A stretch of 64,000 nt of DNA from NCBI GenBank assembly GCA_023412195.1, contig JAEYNZ010000029.1, positions 83,860 through 147,859 on the forward strand. The letters run 5' to 3'. The first letter of the stretch is position 1. Each line of letters begins with the position of its first letter. Origin of the DNA: Bacteroidota bacterium (GTDB lineage: Bacteria; Bacteroidota; Bacteroidia; Bacteroidales; Prolixibacteraceae). The notes below the pieces were generated by a model that made no database searches, was not told the origin of the DNA, and saw only the letters and a list, made by a program, of their open reading frames with translations. A program made the translations under genes and the position numbers. Shown here piece by piece: positions 16,462 through 25,095 of the stretch.

Positions 16462-16878
16462 ATGAAATTTAGAATTCTTTCTGTAGTTGTACTGGTATTA
16501 CTTATGGGATGTGCCAATTCAGGTACAAAACAACTTATTGGTTCATGGGAACTGATTGAGTTCAGGCTTATAGGTACAGGAGGAAATCCGGTAAGCAATG
16601 AAAAAACATTGCGTGATGCTGGGGCAATTTGGGACATGAAATTTGAAAGGAATGGGGATTTCAGGCAGGACTTTAACATGCGCACACCTGATATGAGAAT
16701 GGAATTTGAAGAAGGTACCTGGCAGGCTTTTGATGATTCTCTGAAGATAGAAATTGTATCAGATATTGTTGCAACTGAATTAAACTATACGTATGAGATG
16801 GAGAATGAAATACTTGTTCTTTCGCTAAGAAACCCGGTTTCGGATGCGAAGGTTGTTACCCGTTTCAGAAAGAAGTAA
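16462..16878 (+). CDS. Lipocalin-like lipoprotein
   Basis: 138 aa with a lipoprotein signal (MKFRILSVVVLVLLMGC; lipobox LMGC, Cys17). The mature part starts with the pattern LIGSWELIEFRLIGTGG and contains WDMKFERNGDF and FEEGTWQAFDDSLKIE. These resemble the GxW and beta-strand spacing of bacterial lipocalin-like (Lipocalin_4/5) domains. It is probably anchored in the outer membrane, with unknown ligand. The PHP-domain gene follows 36 bases later in the same direction. Confidence 0.65.
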   Translation: MKFRILSVVVLVLLMGCANSGTKQLIGSWELIEFRLIGTGGNPVSNEKTLRDAGAIWDMKFERNGDFRQDFNMRTPDMRMEFEEGTWQAFDDSLKIEIVSDIVATELNYTYEMENEILVLSLRNPVSDAKVVTRFRKK

Positions 16879-16914
16879 AAAACTTAATTAAAACCTGATC
16901 AATCTTTAACTATT

Positions 16915-18045
16915 ATGAAAAAACTAAAGCTCATTCTTTTTCTTATAATTGCAGGTGCAGTTCCGGCTTTTAGCCAGTCCGATGACGGTGTCATGCGAAT
17001 GAATGAATTCAGGAATGCACCCAGGCGGAATTTGATCAGGATACCCGGCTTCTCAGGATATCAGGCACTGAAGTGTGATTTTCATATGCACACTGTATTT
17101 TCCGACGGGCATGTGTGGCCGGCAGTAAGGGTACAGGAAGCATGGCTGGAAGGATTGGATGTAATATCCATTACCGATCATGTGGAGTATACTCCTCATT
17201 CGATAGATGTGAATGTTAACCACAACAAGCCCTATGAACTCGTAAAGGATGCTGCTGCAGAAAACAATATTGTTCTGATTAAAGGCACTGAAATAACCAG
17301 GAATACTCCTCCCGGTCATTTTAATGCAATTTTTGTAGATGATGTTTCAGGCTATATTGCAGACAGGCAAACAAATGATTTAGACCGGCAGGCAGTGGAG
17401 AAAGCTTCTGCCCAGGATGCATTTATTTTCTGGAATCATCCGGGATGGAAAGTCAATCAGATTGAAGGTTCATATGAGTGGCTCGATTTTGTGGATGAAC
17501 TCAAACGTAATCGGATGCTGCACGGAATTGAAGTGTTCAATGGATTCGGATTTCATAAAAAAGCACTTGACTGGTGTGTAGACCATAATTTAACAGTGCT
17601 GGGTTCATCAGATATTCACAACCTGGTTAAACACGATTACAAACTTGGTGACCATGTTCACCGGACCATGACTTTGGTTTTTGCCAGGGATAGGACACCC
17701 GAATCAGTCAGGGAAGCACTTGTTGCAGGAAGAACAGTTGCATGGGCAAGCAAATACATTGCGGGGAAAGAGGAGCATGTAAGGAATTTATTCATGGCCT
17801 GCATTGATATGGGCCCGCGGTTTCTGTCGAAAAACAACAGGGAGTATTATGAAATGAAAAACAACAGTGACCTGTATTTTGAGCTTCAGCTGGAGTGGGA
17901 AGAGGGGAAGACAAATGTTACGTTATATCCCGGTTCATCACAAATAGTAATATTGCCTGTGGGTACTAAAAACCTCGAATGTGAAGTGCTGACTGCATTT
18001 GTCAGGGGAGACAAAAACCTGGTGGTGAATCTTCCTCTGAATTAA
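16915..18045 (+). CDS. Secreted PHP-domain phosphodiesterase (Sb-PDE-like)
   Basis: 376 aa with a signal peptide (MKKLKLILFLIIAGAVPAFSQ). The PHP metal-binding motifs occur in order: DFHMHTVFSDG, ITDHVEYTPH, GTEITR, FWNHPGW and GSSDIHN. The layout matches secreted PHP phosphodiesterases/phosphotriesterases annotated as the Sb-PDE family. Likely substrates are extracellular phosphodiesters or phosphoesters, not determined. Its 3' end overlaps the convergent hydF stop by 4 bases. Confidence 0.8.
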   Translation: MKKLKLILFLIIAGAVPAFSQSDDGVMRMNEFRNAPRRNLIRIPGFSGYQALKCDFHMHTVFSDGHVWPAVRVQEAWLEGLDVISITDHVEYTPHSIDVNVNHNKPYELVKDAAAENNIVLIKGTEITRNTPPGHFNAIFVDDVSGYIADRQTNDLDRQAVEKASAQDAFIFWNHPGWKVNQIEGSYEWLDFVDELKRNRMLHGIEVFNGFGFHKKALDWCVDHNLTVLGSSDIHNLVKHDYKLGDHVHRTMTLVFARDRTPESVREALVAGRTVAWASKYIAGKEEHVRNLFMACIDMGPRFLSKNNREYYEMKNNSDLYFELQLEWEEGKTNVTLYPGSSQIVILPVGTKNLECEVLTAFVRGDKNLVVNLPLN

Positions 18046-19280
18046 ACTGATTTCTGTAATTTTTTATCCCTGAAAACTTTGAGTGCTGAAGGAAAAGGTT
18101 GAAGTGCTCTTTCAAAGATTCCAAGGGAATAAGCTATTGTTAAGCCATAATTTGTTAAAGGTACATTGGCCTGCCTTGCTTTCAGGATCCGGCTGAGCAT
18201 CGTGCGGCGGTTCCACATGCAGGCACCGCAATGTATGATGAGTTCAAATTCTGATATGTTTTCAGGGAAATCGTAACCTCTTGTGAATTCAATTTCAAGT
18301 TTGCCACCCACATATTGTGTCAGCCACCTTGGAATTTTAACAGTACCAATGTCTTCGCCTATTGGGTGGTGTGAGCATGCCTCAGCAATAAGTACCTTGC
18401 TGCCTGTTTTCAGTTTGTCGATGGCCATAGCGCCTTCAACCATAACATTCAGGTCACCCTGGAAGCGGGCGAATAATATGGAAAAAGAAGTCAGCTGAAT
18501 GCCTGATGGTGTATCGGCAGAAACTTTTAAAAATGCCTGGGAGTCGGTTACAACAAGTTTTGGAGGCTTGTTCAACCTTGACAGAGCTTCCCTCAATTCA
18601 CGTTCCTTAACTACCATACAGAACGAATCATTGTCGAGTAAGTCGCGTATGGTTTGTACCTGGGGCAAAATAAGCCTGCCTTTTGGAGCTTCCTTGTCGA
18701 TGGGCACAACAAGGATAGCAGCTTCTCCCGGGCCTACCAGGTCGGCGGCTATTGAAGGCCTGTCGATAAATCCGGAGGGTGCATTAGTCAATAATAATTG
18801 CCGGAATTCGGATATACCTGTTTCCATTAAGGCAGAGGCAAATAAATATGGAATTTTATTTTTATCCAGAGCAGATGTTATTTCAGGATTCTCTGTGTGA
18901 AGATCTATTTTATTGAATATAACTACAAAGGGAATCTGTCTGCTGGTGAATTCATGAATCAGCACCTGTTCATACGAACCCCATGTTTCAAAATTTGTAA
19001 CAATAACACCTAAATCAGTCCGGTCAATCACTGTTTTGGTTTTAGCTACCCTTTTTTCACCCAGCACCCCTTCATCATCAATTCCGGCAGTGTCAATAAA
19101 AAGTACAGGACCCAGGGGAAGCAGTTCCATTGGCTTTTCCACCGGATCGGTTGTGGTTCCGGCAACATCCGAAACAATGGAAACCTGTTGCCGGGTAAGA
19201 GCATTTAACAAGCTTGATTTACCCGTGTTTCTGCGGCCAAAAATTCCGATATGCAGGCGAAATGATTTAGGTGATCTCAT
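18042..19280 (-). CDS. hydF: [FeFe] hydrogenase H-cluster maturation GTPase HydF
   Basis: 412 aa. The N-terminal GTPase domain has P-loop GRRNTGKSS (15-23), DTAGIDDEG and NKID. The C-terminal cluster domain has Cys302/His304 (EACSHHPIGEDIG) and His350-Cys351-x2-Cys354 (HCGACMWNRR), the CxH...HCxxC set that binds the scaffold [4Fe-4S]. HydF is the scaffold on which the H-cluster diiron subsite is assembled by HydE and HydG. It is separated from hydG by two small secreted-protein genes and the aspartase remnant, and it appears to have its own promoter, because a terminator sits just upstream (19336-19365). Confidence 0.95.
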   Translation of the reverse strand: MRSPKSFRLHIGIFGRRNTGKSSLLNALTRQQVSIVSDVAGTTTDPVEKPMELLPLGPVLFIDTAGIDDEGVLGEKRVAKTKTVIDRTDLGVIVTNFETWGSYEQVLIHEFTSRQIPFVVIFNKIDLHTENPEITSALDKNKIPYLFASALMETGISEFRQLLLTNAPSGFIDRPSIAADLVGPGEAAILVVPIDKEAPKGRLILPQVQTIRDLLDNDSFCMVVKERELREALSRLNKPPKLVVTDSQAFLKVSADTPSGIQLTSFSILFARFQGDLNVMVEGAMAIDKLKTGSKVLIAEACSHHPIGEDIGTVKIPRWLTQYVGGKLEIEFTRGYDFPENISEFELIIHCGACMWNRRTMLSRILKARQANVPLTNYGLTIAYSLGIFERALQPFPSALKVFRDKKLQKSV

Positions 19281-19335
19281 TTGTTACTTTGCAGAATGAG
19301 TAGTGGAATCTTTACAATAATTAAGCAAAGTTAAA

Positions 19336-19365
19336 TAAAAAAGGGTGCCTGAAGCACCCTTTTTC
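19336..19365 (-). terminator. Intrinsic terminator of the first Cys-rich small gene
   Basis: The stem GGGTGC / GCACCC (19343-19359) is flanked by an A-run and T5. On the minus strand it ends in T6, seven bases after the stop of the gene at 19373-19681. Confidence 0.7.
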
Positions 19366-19372
19366 TTAAGAA

Positions 19373-19681
19373 CTATTTCTTTTCATTTTTTTTGCCTTCT
19401 TCAGGGCAGCTGACTTTTGATGCTGCACAGCTTTTTTGCTGGACTTCGGAGCAGGCCGGTTTGGCTGCTTCTTTTGCAGCGCAGCAGGCAGCAGGCTTAG
19501 CCTCTGTAGCTTTGGCTTTTTTGTTGTCTTTTTTAACATTATCGTCTGTTGCCTTTTTGCCATCTTCAGCAGTTAGTACCATTTCCTGCTTAACTTCGGA
19601 AGTGATTGACTGAATAGCAGAGGCTGTAACAGAGTAAGAATAGGTAGCAGCCAAAATGAGAACAATGATGATTTTTTTCAT
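19373..19681 (-). CDS. Small secreted Cys- and Lys-rich protein
   Basis: 102 aa. The signal peptide is MKKIIIVLILAATYSYSVTASA. The mature part is Lys/Ala/Glu-rich with six cysteines in the last third (ACCAAKEAAKPACSEVQQKSCAASKVSC). No known domain was recognised. Composition and export suggest a disordered, metal- or thiol-reactive periplasmic protein. It shares its style, not its sequence, with the next gene at 19819. Each has its own terminator, so they are separate units inside the hyd locus. Function unknown. Confidence 0.6.
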   Translation of the reverse strand: MKKIIIVLILAATYSYSVTASAIQSITSEVKQEMVLTAEDGKKATDDNVKKDNKKAKATEAKPAACCAAKEAAKPACSEVQQKSCAASKVSCPEEGKKNEKK

Positions 19682-19765
19682 GATCTGTATTTTTGAATTT
19701 AATTTACCGGTGCAAAATATGAAAAAAAATCAATATGCTGCTACATTACAAATCGTTAAAAATCA

Positions 19766-19793
19766 AAAAAAAAGCCGTTCCAACGGAACGGCG
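19766..19793 (-). terminator. Intrinsic terminator of the DGCSGEK-repeat gene
   Basis: The perfect eight-base stem GCCGTTCC (19774-19781) / GGAACGGC (19785-19792) is followed on the minus strand by nine T. Confidence 0.8.
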
Positions 19794-19818
19794 TTCATTT
19801 AGCATTTTAACTTCGACA

Positions 19819-20163
19819 CTATTCAACCTTCAATGAGGCAGTCTTTGCTTTTTCACCAACCATTGAAGCCTGGGTCGGTGATTTTTCTCCAGAGCATCCT
19901 GCTACTTCAGTAACTGCTTTCTCTCCAGAGCAGCCATCAGCTTTTGCCGCAACTTTTTCTCCTGAGCAACCGTCAGCTTTAACAGCCGTGGTAACAGTGG
20001 CACAACCATCAGCTTTTAAGTCTGCTGTTGTAACCTGTACATCATTTGATACAGTTGTAACTTTCGCTTTTGCTTTCTTGTCATCGCATGGCGCTTCTCC
20101 TGCAGTAGCAACAGAAAGCCCATAAGTCATAACCATTGCAAGTACAAATAATAGTTTTCTCAT
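19819..20163 (-). CDS. Small secreted protein with tandem DGCSGEK repeats
   Basis: 114 aa. The signal peptide is MRKLLFVLAMVMTYGLSVATA. The mature part has one early Cys (APCDDKKAK), then four imperfect repeats around a single Cys: KADGCATV, KADGCSGEK, KADGCSGEK and VAGCSGEK, spaced about 13-16 residues apart. The repeats are also visible in the DNA, so they arose by tandem duplication. Single regularly spaced cysteines suggest metal binding or thiol chemistry in the periplasm. No known family was recognised. Confidence 0.6.
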   Translation of the reverse strand: MRKLLFVLAMVMTYGLSVATAGEAPCDDKKAKAKVTTVSNDVQVTTADLKADGCATVTTAVKADGCSGEKVAAKADGCSGEKAVTEVAGCSGEKSPTQASMVGEKAKTASLKVE

Positions 20164-20326
20164 TCTCTTTGATTTTAAATTATAAATTATAACTCTTTTT
20201 CTTATTTAGAATCAATATTAATACTTTTCAGGATAATATCCAAACATATATTAATATTTTTTTATCTTAAATCAAAATATTAACATTTGAGGTATAATTC
20301 AGATAGAAGGGAATAATACAGGAAAA

Positions 20327-20731
20327 TCAATAGCCCATTTTACAAACAGCTTCAGGTGTAGTTAATTGGTAGAAATCCTCATCCGTGAGAAGTTTGAGTT
20401 TCGTGGCGGCCATCCTGATGGATATTTTTTCTTTAGTTGCTGTTTCTGCAATCAGAAAAGCATTTTCATGTCCGGTTTTTACAATGAGTGCTGTAACTGT
20501 AGCTGTGAAATTTTCCACATTGCTTTTACAGACATTTTCATTTGCGGTGATGGCTGAATCGCAATTTTCAGCAAACATCAGGCAGGCATGGTTCAGTAGC
20601 GGAATACTGTCAAGTAAGGTAAATGATATGACCGGAAGAAACTGGTTTAATTCGAGGTTGCCTGAACTACAGGCCTGAGTGATCACCTGGTCGTAACCCA
20701 TTATAAGCAGGGCAACCAGGCCAACAGCTTT
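20327..20731 (-). pseudogene. Aspartate ammonia-lyase remnant (C-terminal quarter only)
   Basis: The frame following the hydG stop reads KAVGLVALLI then MGYDQVITQACSSGNLELNQFLPV...ITANENVCKSNVENF...TALIVKTGHENAFLIAETATKEK...LLTDEDFYQLTTPEAVCKMGY. This is the C-terminal part of the aspartase/fumarase superfamily (compare GNDxTI, GQLQLNVMEPVI, GITANxxxC and the final helical domain of AspA). The N-terminal ~340 residues, including the SSxMPxKxNP active-site loop, are absent. The open part from ATG 20701 is 124 codons without a stop. It lies in frame with hydG, directly after its TAA. It cannot be an active lyase; it may still be translated. Confidence 0.8.
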
Positions 20732-22132
20732 TTAGCAATAAACATCATCTCTTCCGGCTTCAACACGCTGAACAAGCTTTTCGGCCCGCTGTTTTGCAAT
20801 TCCATCCATACCTGCGATGGTATCCCTGATCAGGCGGTTCCCTACTTCAGCTGTTTGCGGAGAGGCATAATTCTGAAGGTATTCCTTAAAAGATGACAAG
20901 GCATTGGGCTGGCAGTGCAGCTTGATATCACCTGGTTTGGCAAGGTCCATGAAGTCATGGCCTGTGCGCCCCAACCGGTAACAGGCAGTGCAAAAAGAAG
21001 GAATATAGCCCATAGATGCAACATCCCTTATGACTTCATCAAGAGGCCTGTGGTCGCCAAGGCTGAACTGCCCTGACGGGTCATCTTCATCTTCCTCGTG
21101 TTCATAGCCACCTGGATTTGTCCTGCTGCCTGCTGATATCTGGCTTACACCCAGGGCAAAGGTTTCACGGCGCATCTGGGCTGTTTCCCTTGTCGACATA
21201 ATGATCCCGGTATAAGGAATGGCAAGTCTTAATATTGCTACTATTTTTCTGAAATCGATGTCTGAAACAGGGAAGGGAGGATGTGCAGCCAGGTTGCTGC
21301 CCGTAGCCGGTTCCAGCCTGGGGACGCTGACAGTATGCGGACCTACATCGAATTTATCTTCCAGTTCACGGATATGCTGCATCATGGCCAGTATCTCGAA
21401 ACGGTAGTCGAACAATCCGAACAGAACACCGATACCCACATCATCAATGCCTGCTTTCATTGCCCTGTGTAAAGCCCATACCCTCCAGTTGTAATCCCGC
21501 TTTTTGCCACCCAGATGAACTTTCTTATAGGTTTCCCTGTGATAAGTCTCCTGGAAAATCTGGTAGGTGCCAATTCCTTCAGTTTTCAGTTCCCTGAACT
21601 CCTGTTCGTCGAGTGGTGCCACATTGACATTTACCCTGCGGATCTCGCCGTGATCTGATTTTACTCCGTAAATAGTTCTGACAGAATCGAGCACATACTG
21701 AAATCCCTGCGCCGGGTATGATTCTCCGGCCACCAACAGGATCCTTTTGTGCCCTTTATTGATCAGGATTTCCACTTCATGTGCAATCTGTTGCTGGGTA
21801 AGTGAATTCCTGACAATGCTTTTATTGGTGGCCCTGAAAGCACAGTACAGGCATTCATTTGCACAAAGATTTGAAATATATAGTGGTGCAAAAAGCACCA
21901 GCCGTTTGCCGTAAATCGTTTCTTTAACCTGGTTGGCAGCATGAAAAAGCTCCCCGAGCAATTCAGGATCGCTTATGCCTGTAAGGACAGCTACGTCATC
22001 CATGTTAAGTCCCTTCATTTCTTTTGCTTTTGAAAGAACTTCCCTGATCCTGGCATGGTCAGCTTTCTTGTTTTTCTCAAGAATTTCCCAAACCTGTTGT
22101 TCGTTTATAAATCCTGCTTCAACCTTATACAT
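20732..22132 (-). CDS. hydG: [FeFe] hydrogenase H-cluster radical SAM maturase HydG
   Basis: 466 aa. The radical SAM motif CxxxCxxC is Cys90/94/97 (NLCANECLYCAF). The C-terminal second-cluster motif reads CTACYRLGRTGHDFMDLAKPGDIKLHC (CX2CX22C), which is specific to HydG relative to ThiH. HydG cleaves tyrosine to give the CO and CN- ligands of the H-cluster via an Fe(CO)2CN synthon. The protein ends naturally (AGRDDVYC), so it is intact although the aspA remnant abuts its stop codon. It follows the TM1266-type gene by 27 bases. Confidence 0.95.
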   Translation of the reverse strand: MYKVEAGFINEQQVWEILEKNKKADHARIREVLSKAKEMKGLNMDDVAVLTGISDPELLGELFHAANQVKETIYGKRLVLFAPLYISNLCANECLYCAFRATNKSIVRNSLTQQQIAHEVEILINKGHKRILLVAGESYPAQGFQYVLDSVRTIYGVKSDHGEIRRVNVNVAPLDEQEFRELKTEGIGTYQIFQETYHRETYKKVHLGGKKRDYNWRVWALHRAMKAGIDDVGIGVLFGLFDYRFEILAMMQHIRELEDKFDVGPHTVSVPRLEPATGSNLAAHPPFPVSDIDFRKIVAILRLAIPYTGIIMSTRETAQMRRETFALGVSQISAGSRTNPGGYEHEEDEDDPSGQFSLGDHRPLDEVIRDVASMGYIPSFCTACYRLGRTGHDFMDLAKPGDIKLHCQPNALSSFKEYLQNYASPQTAEVGNRLIRDTIAGMDGIAKQRAEKLVQRVEAGRDDVYC

Positions 22133-22159
22133 GGATTGTATTTTAAATAATTTAAAATA

Positions 22160-22423
22160 TTACTTATCCACAAGGTTTGAACTTTTTGCCAAACCTGACT
22201 TCACTGAAATGCCTTTTACTTTTCCCAGTTTACCTGTGAGCACACCTAATTCATCGGTATTGGCATCTATTACAAGGGTAATAACAGAAGTGTTTCCCCT
22301 GATATTAGGTAATCCGGTCCGGGCAAGTATGAGTTCACCATGTTCACTGAGAATACTGTTAACTTCTTCTGAACATCTTTTACGGTCCTCAATAATGATT
22401 CCTATAAAACCTATTCTTTTCAT
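22160..22423 (-). CDS. TM1266-type iron-only hydrogenase system regulator
   Basis: From ATG 22423 the product is 87 aa (MKRIGFIGIIIEDR...). A longer ORF from 22468 adds 15 residues that do not fit the family. It is an ACT-like/NikR-C-like small fold with the conserved GIIIEDR start, ILSEHGELILARTGLP and a GKLGKVKGISVKS end. These are hallmarks of the putative regulators (TM1266 family) located with hydEFG in Thermotogae, Firmicutes and Bacteroidota. It has no DNA-binding domain, so 'regulator' is a family label only. It probably leads the hydG transcript. Confidence 0.85.
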   Translation of the reverse strand: MKRIGFIGIIIEDRKRCSEEVNSILSEHGELILARTGLPNIRGNTSVITLVIDANTDELGVLTGKLGKVKGISVKSGLAKSSNLVDK

Positions 22424-22826
22424 AATTGCTATAAGTGGCTGCGGGATTTTTGGGGAAGACTGATGCAAAAAACAGGAGTAAATGAAGATCTCAGGTTGTG
22501 AAACCCTTTATGTTTTTTTTCCATTTTCCTCCCTAAGGTCAGCTTTGCCTTCCCGCAGGATATTATTCGTAAAATTAGTACTTTATATGCTTTCCGGGGC
22601 TGATAATTTACAGTGAAATATATGTTGTGGAATATGTTTTTCGGGATATGATGATGCAATAGGGTAGAGGAAATGAATAGTTGTCAATAATCATGAGTGA
22701 CTCTCATAAATAAAAAATTTGCTTTTAAAATTTAAAATGAAAAAATACAAGCTCCGTAATATGTATCAGGTACTTGTATTTTTTTGTTGGTGAATCTGGC
22801 TTTATTTCACTATGGAAATAAGTATA
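22424..22826. other. Intergenic region hydG operon / peptidase
   Basis: This stretch contains the presumed promoter of the TM1266-hydG unit and, at 22741-22783, the terminator of the upstream peptidase gene. I see no ORF worth calling. Confidence 0.4.
22741..22783 (-). terminator. Intrinsic terminator of the HEFGH lipoprotein gene
   Basis: The eleven-base arms AAAAATACAAG (22741-22751) and CTTGTATTTTT (22773-22783) form a bidirectional terminator 44 bases after the stop at 22827. Confidence 0.65.
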
Positions 22827-24872
22827 CTATAGCATATGTTGAAGTGCATCAGTAGCCGCATTTAAAATTGGCTGATTAGAAAGAGGTTTTCCCACCGCTC
22901 TTTTCATCCATTCATCAGGGGTCAATTGCCCGAGGGCAAACACCCGGTTGACTTCAGGAGCGAACTGACCGGACTTAAAATGTTCTTCAAGCTGAAAATG
23001 GATCAGGTGTCCAAAAGCATAGTTAGGAAGATACATAGGTGAGTTGATCATGTGTGAATAAACTGCCAGGATGGTTTGATCCTTTAAGCCAAAAACAGGT
23101 GCAAAATATTCATTCCATACCTTGATGCTGATTTCCAGAACGGCATTTTTCAGTTCTTCTGCGGTGCAGTCAGGATTGCTGTACATCCATTTCCACATGT
23201 TCATATCAACCATCGACACCCCCATTATTTCGTAAACCGACCATAAATTATCCAGTGTCTTTAAGTAATCCACATCCGGGTTACCATCCGTCATGCCCAG
23301 CAGGTTCAGGTCCCTTTGCTGGAAAGCAAATGCCAGGGCTTCTGTAAATGCAGAATTGGGTACGCCGTTCATCATATAATATGGTACATCATGAAGGGAA
23401 ATCGTTTGCTCAACATTATGTCCGAATTCATGGATGGCAATGTTATAACCTTTATAATCCATTCCGTCTTCCGGAATCCGGGAGCGTAGCCTGGCCTTTT
23501 CACCCTTCATGGAGGCTCCCCATGCGTGCCCTGAACCCCTGGCCGGGTCAACAGCAATTTTAGATGCAAGGAATTTCGACCGGTCAGGTTTGAATCCCAG
23601 TTTCTTCAGGATGTTTTCAAGATCACGCTCCAATGCTTCTGCATCAGGATATTTAGAGCGGGTAATGGCATTGAGTTTTTCTTCAGGTATGGAACTCCGG
23701 GCCTTAAAGCCATCATACCAGATGTCCCATGGTTGAAGATCGCGTCCAAGTCTTTTCCTGATGAGTTCGCCAGTTTGTTTAAGTTGCGGGGCACTTAGAA
23801 ACTCATGAAACAAGGCTTCTACTTCCTCCTGGGGAATCTGCATGTCACCGGAAAATGATCTCTTTATGGCTGTATTGAGCACCGGATGATATTTATCAAA
23901 TTCTTTCAATGCCCTGAAGTTGTTTATGATTTGCTGGTATCGTAGGTTTTGTTCTGCCGAAACTTCTTTTGGCTCTCCGTTTACTGTCACCCTATTTTCA
24001 AAGGGCTGCCAACGGGCTTCTCCGGAATTTATCACCGCTGCAGGAATAGACTGATCGATGATCCGCTGCATGACCTGGTATATGATTTCCTGTTTTTCCA
24101 GGCCATTTTGAGTGTTGGCATAATTTGCCTTAATCTCATCGCGAAGATTCCAGTGGCTAAGCAAAATCATATTTTCGGGAAACAGGGTCTGTCCATTTTT
24201 GCCAATGAGGCTTCCCATATAGATATTATATTCGGCAATATAGGCATCTGCTTCGGCTGATACGGCAGCACTTTTCTGAACGAGTTCCGGGGGCACCCTG
24301 GAGCTGAATACATCTCCCATTCTAGCGTATGCCCATTCAAGGTCTGACCAGTTTCTGCCCAGTTCATTTTTTTCTTCGGTTGAATAGAAGGGGAAGTTCA
24401 GTGCTACAAGGAAGGCAATCTTGTTGTTGTAAAAATCATTGCTCATATGAGCCCCGGCACTGTATGCGGAAAACAGGTGATCGACCCTGTGAAGTTGCCC
24501 GGTTTGCAGATCAACGTGCTGACGCAGTTCTATGGCTAGCTGGTTGAAATGCCCGAAGAGCGATTCGAAATACCCCGACATCCTGTTAAAAACAACTTGC
24601 TTTTCCTGTTGGTCGCCAATGAAGTTTTCAGAGCAGAAAGCAATAAATTCATCATATGAGCCATCGCTTTCCCTCCAAAGAGAGGCTGCATGAAGCACTC
24701 CTTTTTCAACATCTTTGATGTGAACCTCAGGATATTTCTCTATAATGGACGCGATGGCTTTATTTGTATGTTCCTCAGGAATTGTTGTACTTCTGGTGAT
24801 CATTTTATTCGTTTTTTGCTGACAACTCAATAACAGAACCGTGATCATGCAAAGAAAAATTAACTGTTTCAT
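22827..24872 (-). CDS. HExxH-type zinc metallopeptidase lipoprotein
   Basis: From ATG 24872 the product is 681 aa with a lipoprotein signal (MKQLIFLCMITVLLLSC; lipobox LLSC). The zinc site is HEFGHNVEQ. The likely third ligand is Glu in FTEALAFAFQ about 30 residues later, as in gluzincin peptidases. The helical architecture resembles M3/M2-like oligopeptidases rather than DPP III, which has HELLGH. It is probably anchored in the outer membrane or periplasm and cleaves peptides. It lies divergent from hydE, but no functional link to hydrogenase is evident. Confidence 0.7.
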   Translation of the reverse strand: MKQLIFLCMITVLLLSCQQKTNKMITRSTTIPEEHTNKAIASIIEKYPEVHIKDVEKGVLHAASLWRESDGSYDEFIAFCSENFIGDQQEKQVVFNRMSGYFESLFGHFNQLAIELRQHVDLQTGQLHRVDHLFSAYSAGAHMSNDFYNNKIAFLVALNFPFYSTEEKNELGRNWSDLEWAYARMGDVFSSRVPPELVQKSAAVSAEADAYIAEYNIYMGSLIGKNGQTLFPENMILLSHWNLRDEIKANYANTQNGLEKQEIIYQVMQRIIDQSIPAAVINSGEARWQPFENRVTVNGEPKEVSAEQNLRYQQIINNFRALKEFDKYHPVLNTAIKRSFSGDMQIPQEEVEALFHEFLSAPQLKQTGELIRKRLGRDLQPWDIWYDGFKARSSIPEEKLNAITRSKYPDAEALERDLENILKKLGFKPDRSKFLASKIAVDPARGSGHAWGASMKGEKARLRSRIPEDGMDYKGYNIAIHEFGHNVEQTISLHDVPYYMMNGVPNSAFTEALAFAFQQRDLNLLGMTDGNPDVDYLKTLDNLWSVYEIMGVSMVDMNMWKWMYSNPDCTAEELKNAVLEISIKVWNEYFAPVFGLKDQTILAVYSHMINSPMYLPNYAFGHLIHFQLEEHFKSGQFAPEVNRVFALGQLTPDEWMKRAVGKPLSNQPILNAATDALQHML

Positions 24873-25082
24873 TTTTTGCCGGTGTAGATATATTTGAATT
24901 ATGATATGCAAAGTAAGTCACTGCTGGCTTAAAACCAATGATTTTACAACATTAATAAGAACAGCTGCTGAAACTTTCTAAATTAAATAGAAAATATCCA
25001 TGTTTATCATGGGTAACATCTGCAGACATAACTTTCTGAAGAATTATTTTACTGTTAAGGGCCAGTATTCATCACCAAACCT

Positions 25083-25090
25083 TATTTTTG
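25083..25090 (+). promoter_or_regulatory. -7 box of hydE
   Basis: TATTTTTG is a perfect TAnnTTTG match ending five bases before ATG 25096. It implies a near-leaderless mRNA and argues for the internal ATG rather than the one at 25000. Confidence 0.5.
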
Positions 25091-25095
25091 CATCT

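Noticed and set aside
19392..19613. Antisense ORFs opposite the small Cys-rich protein
   Set aside because: Shadow frames; the minus-strand gene has a signal peptide and its own terminator, while the antisense product has neither.
20327..20701. Calling the 124-aa ORF a functional aspartate ammonia-lyase
   Set aside because: The active-site SSxMPxKxNP loop and the N-terminal two thirds are absent.
25000..25095. N-terminal 32-residue extension of HydE
   Set aside because: It lies upstream of a perfect -7 box and does not match the family; ATG 25096 gives the usual HydE length.
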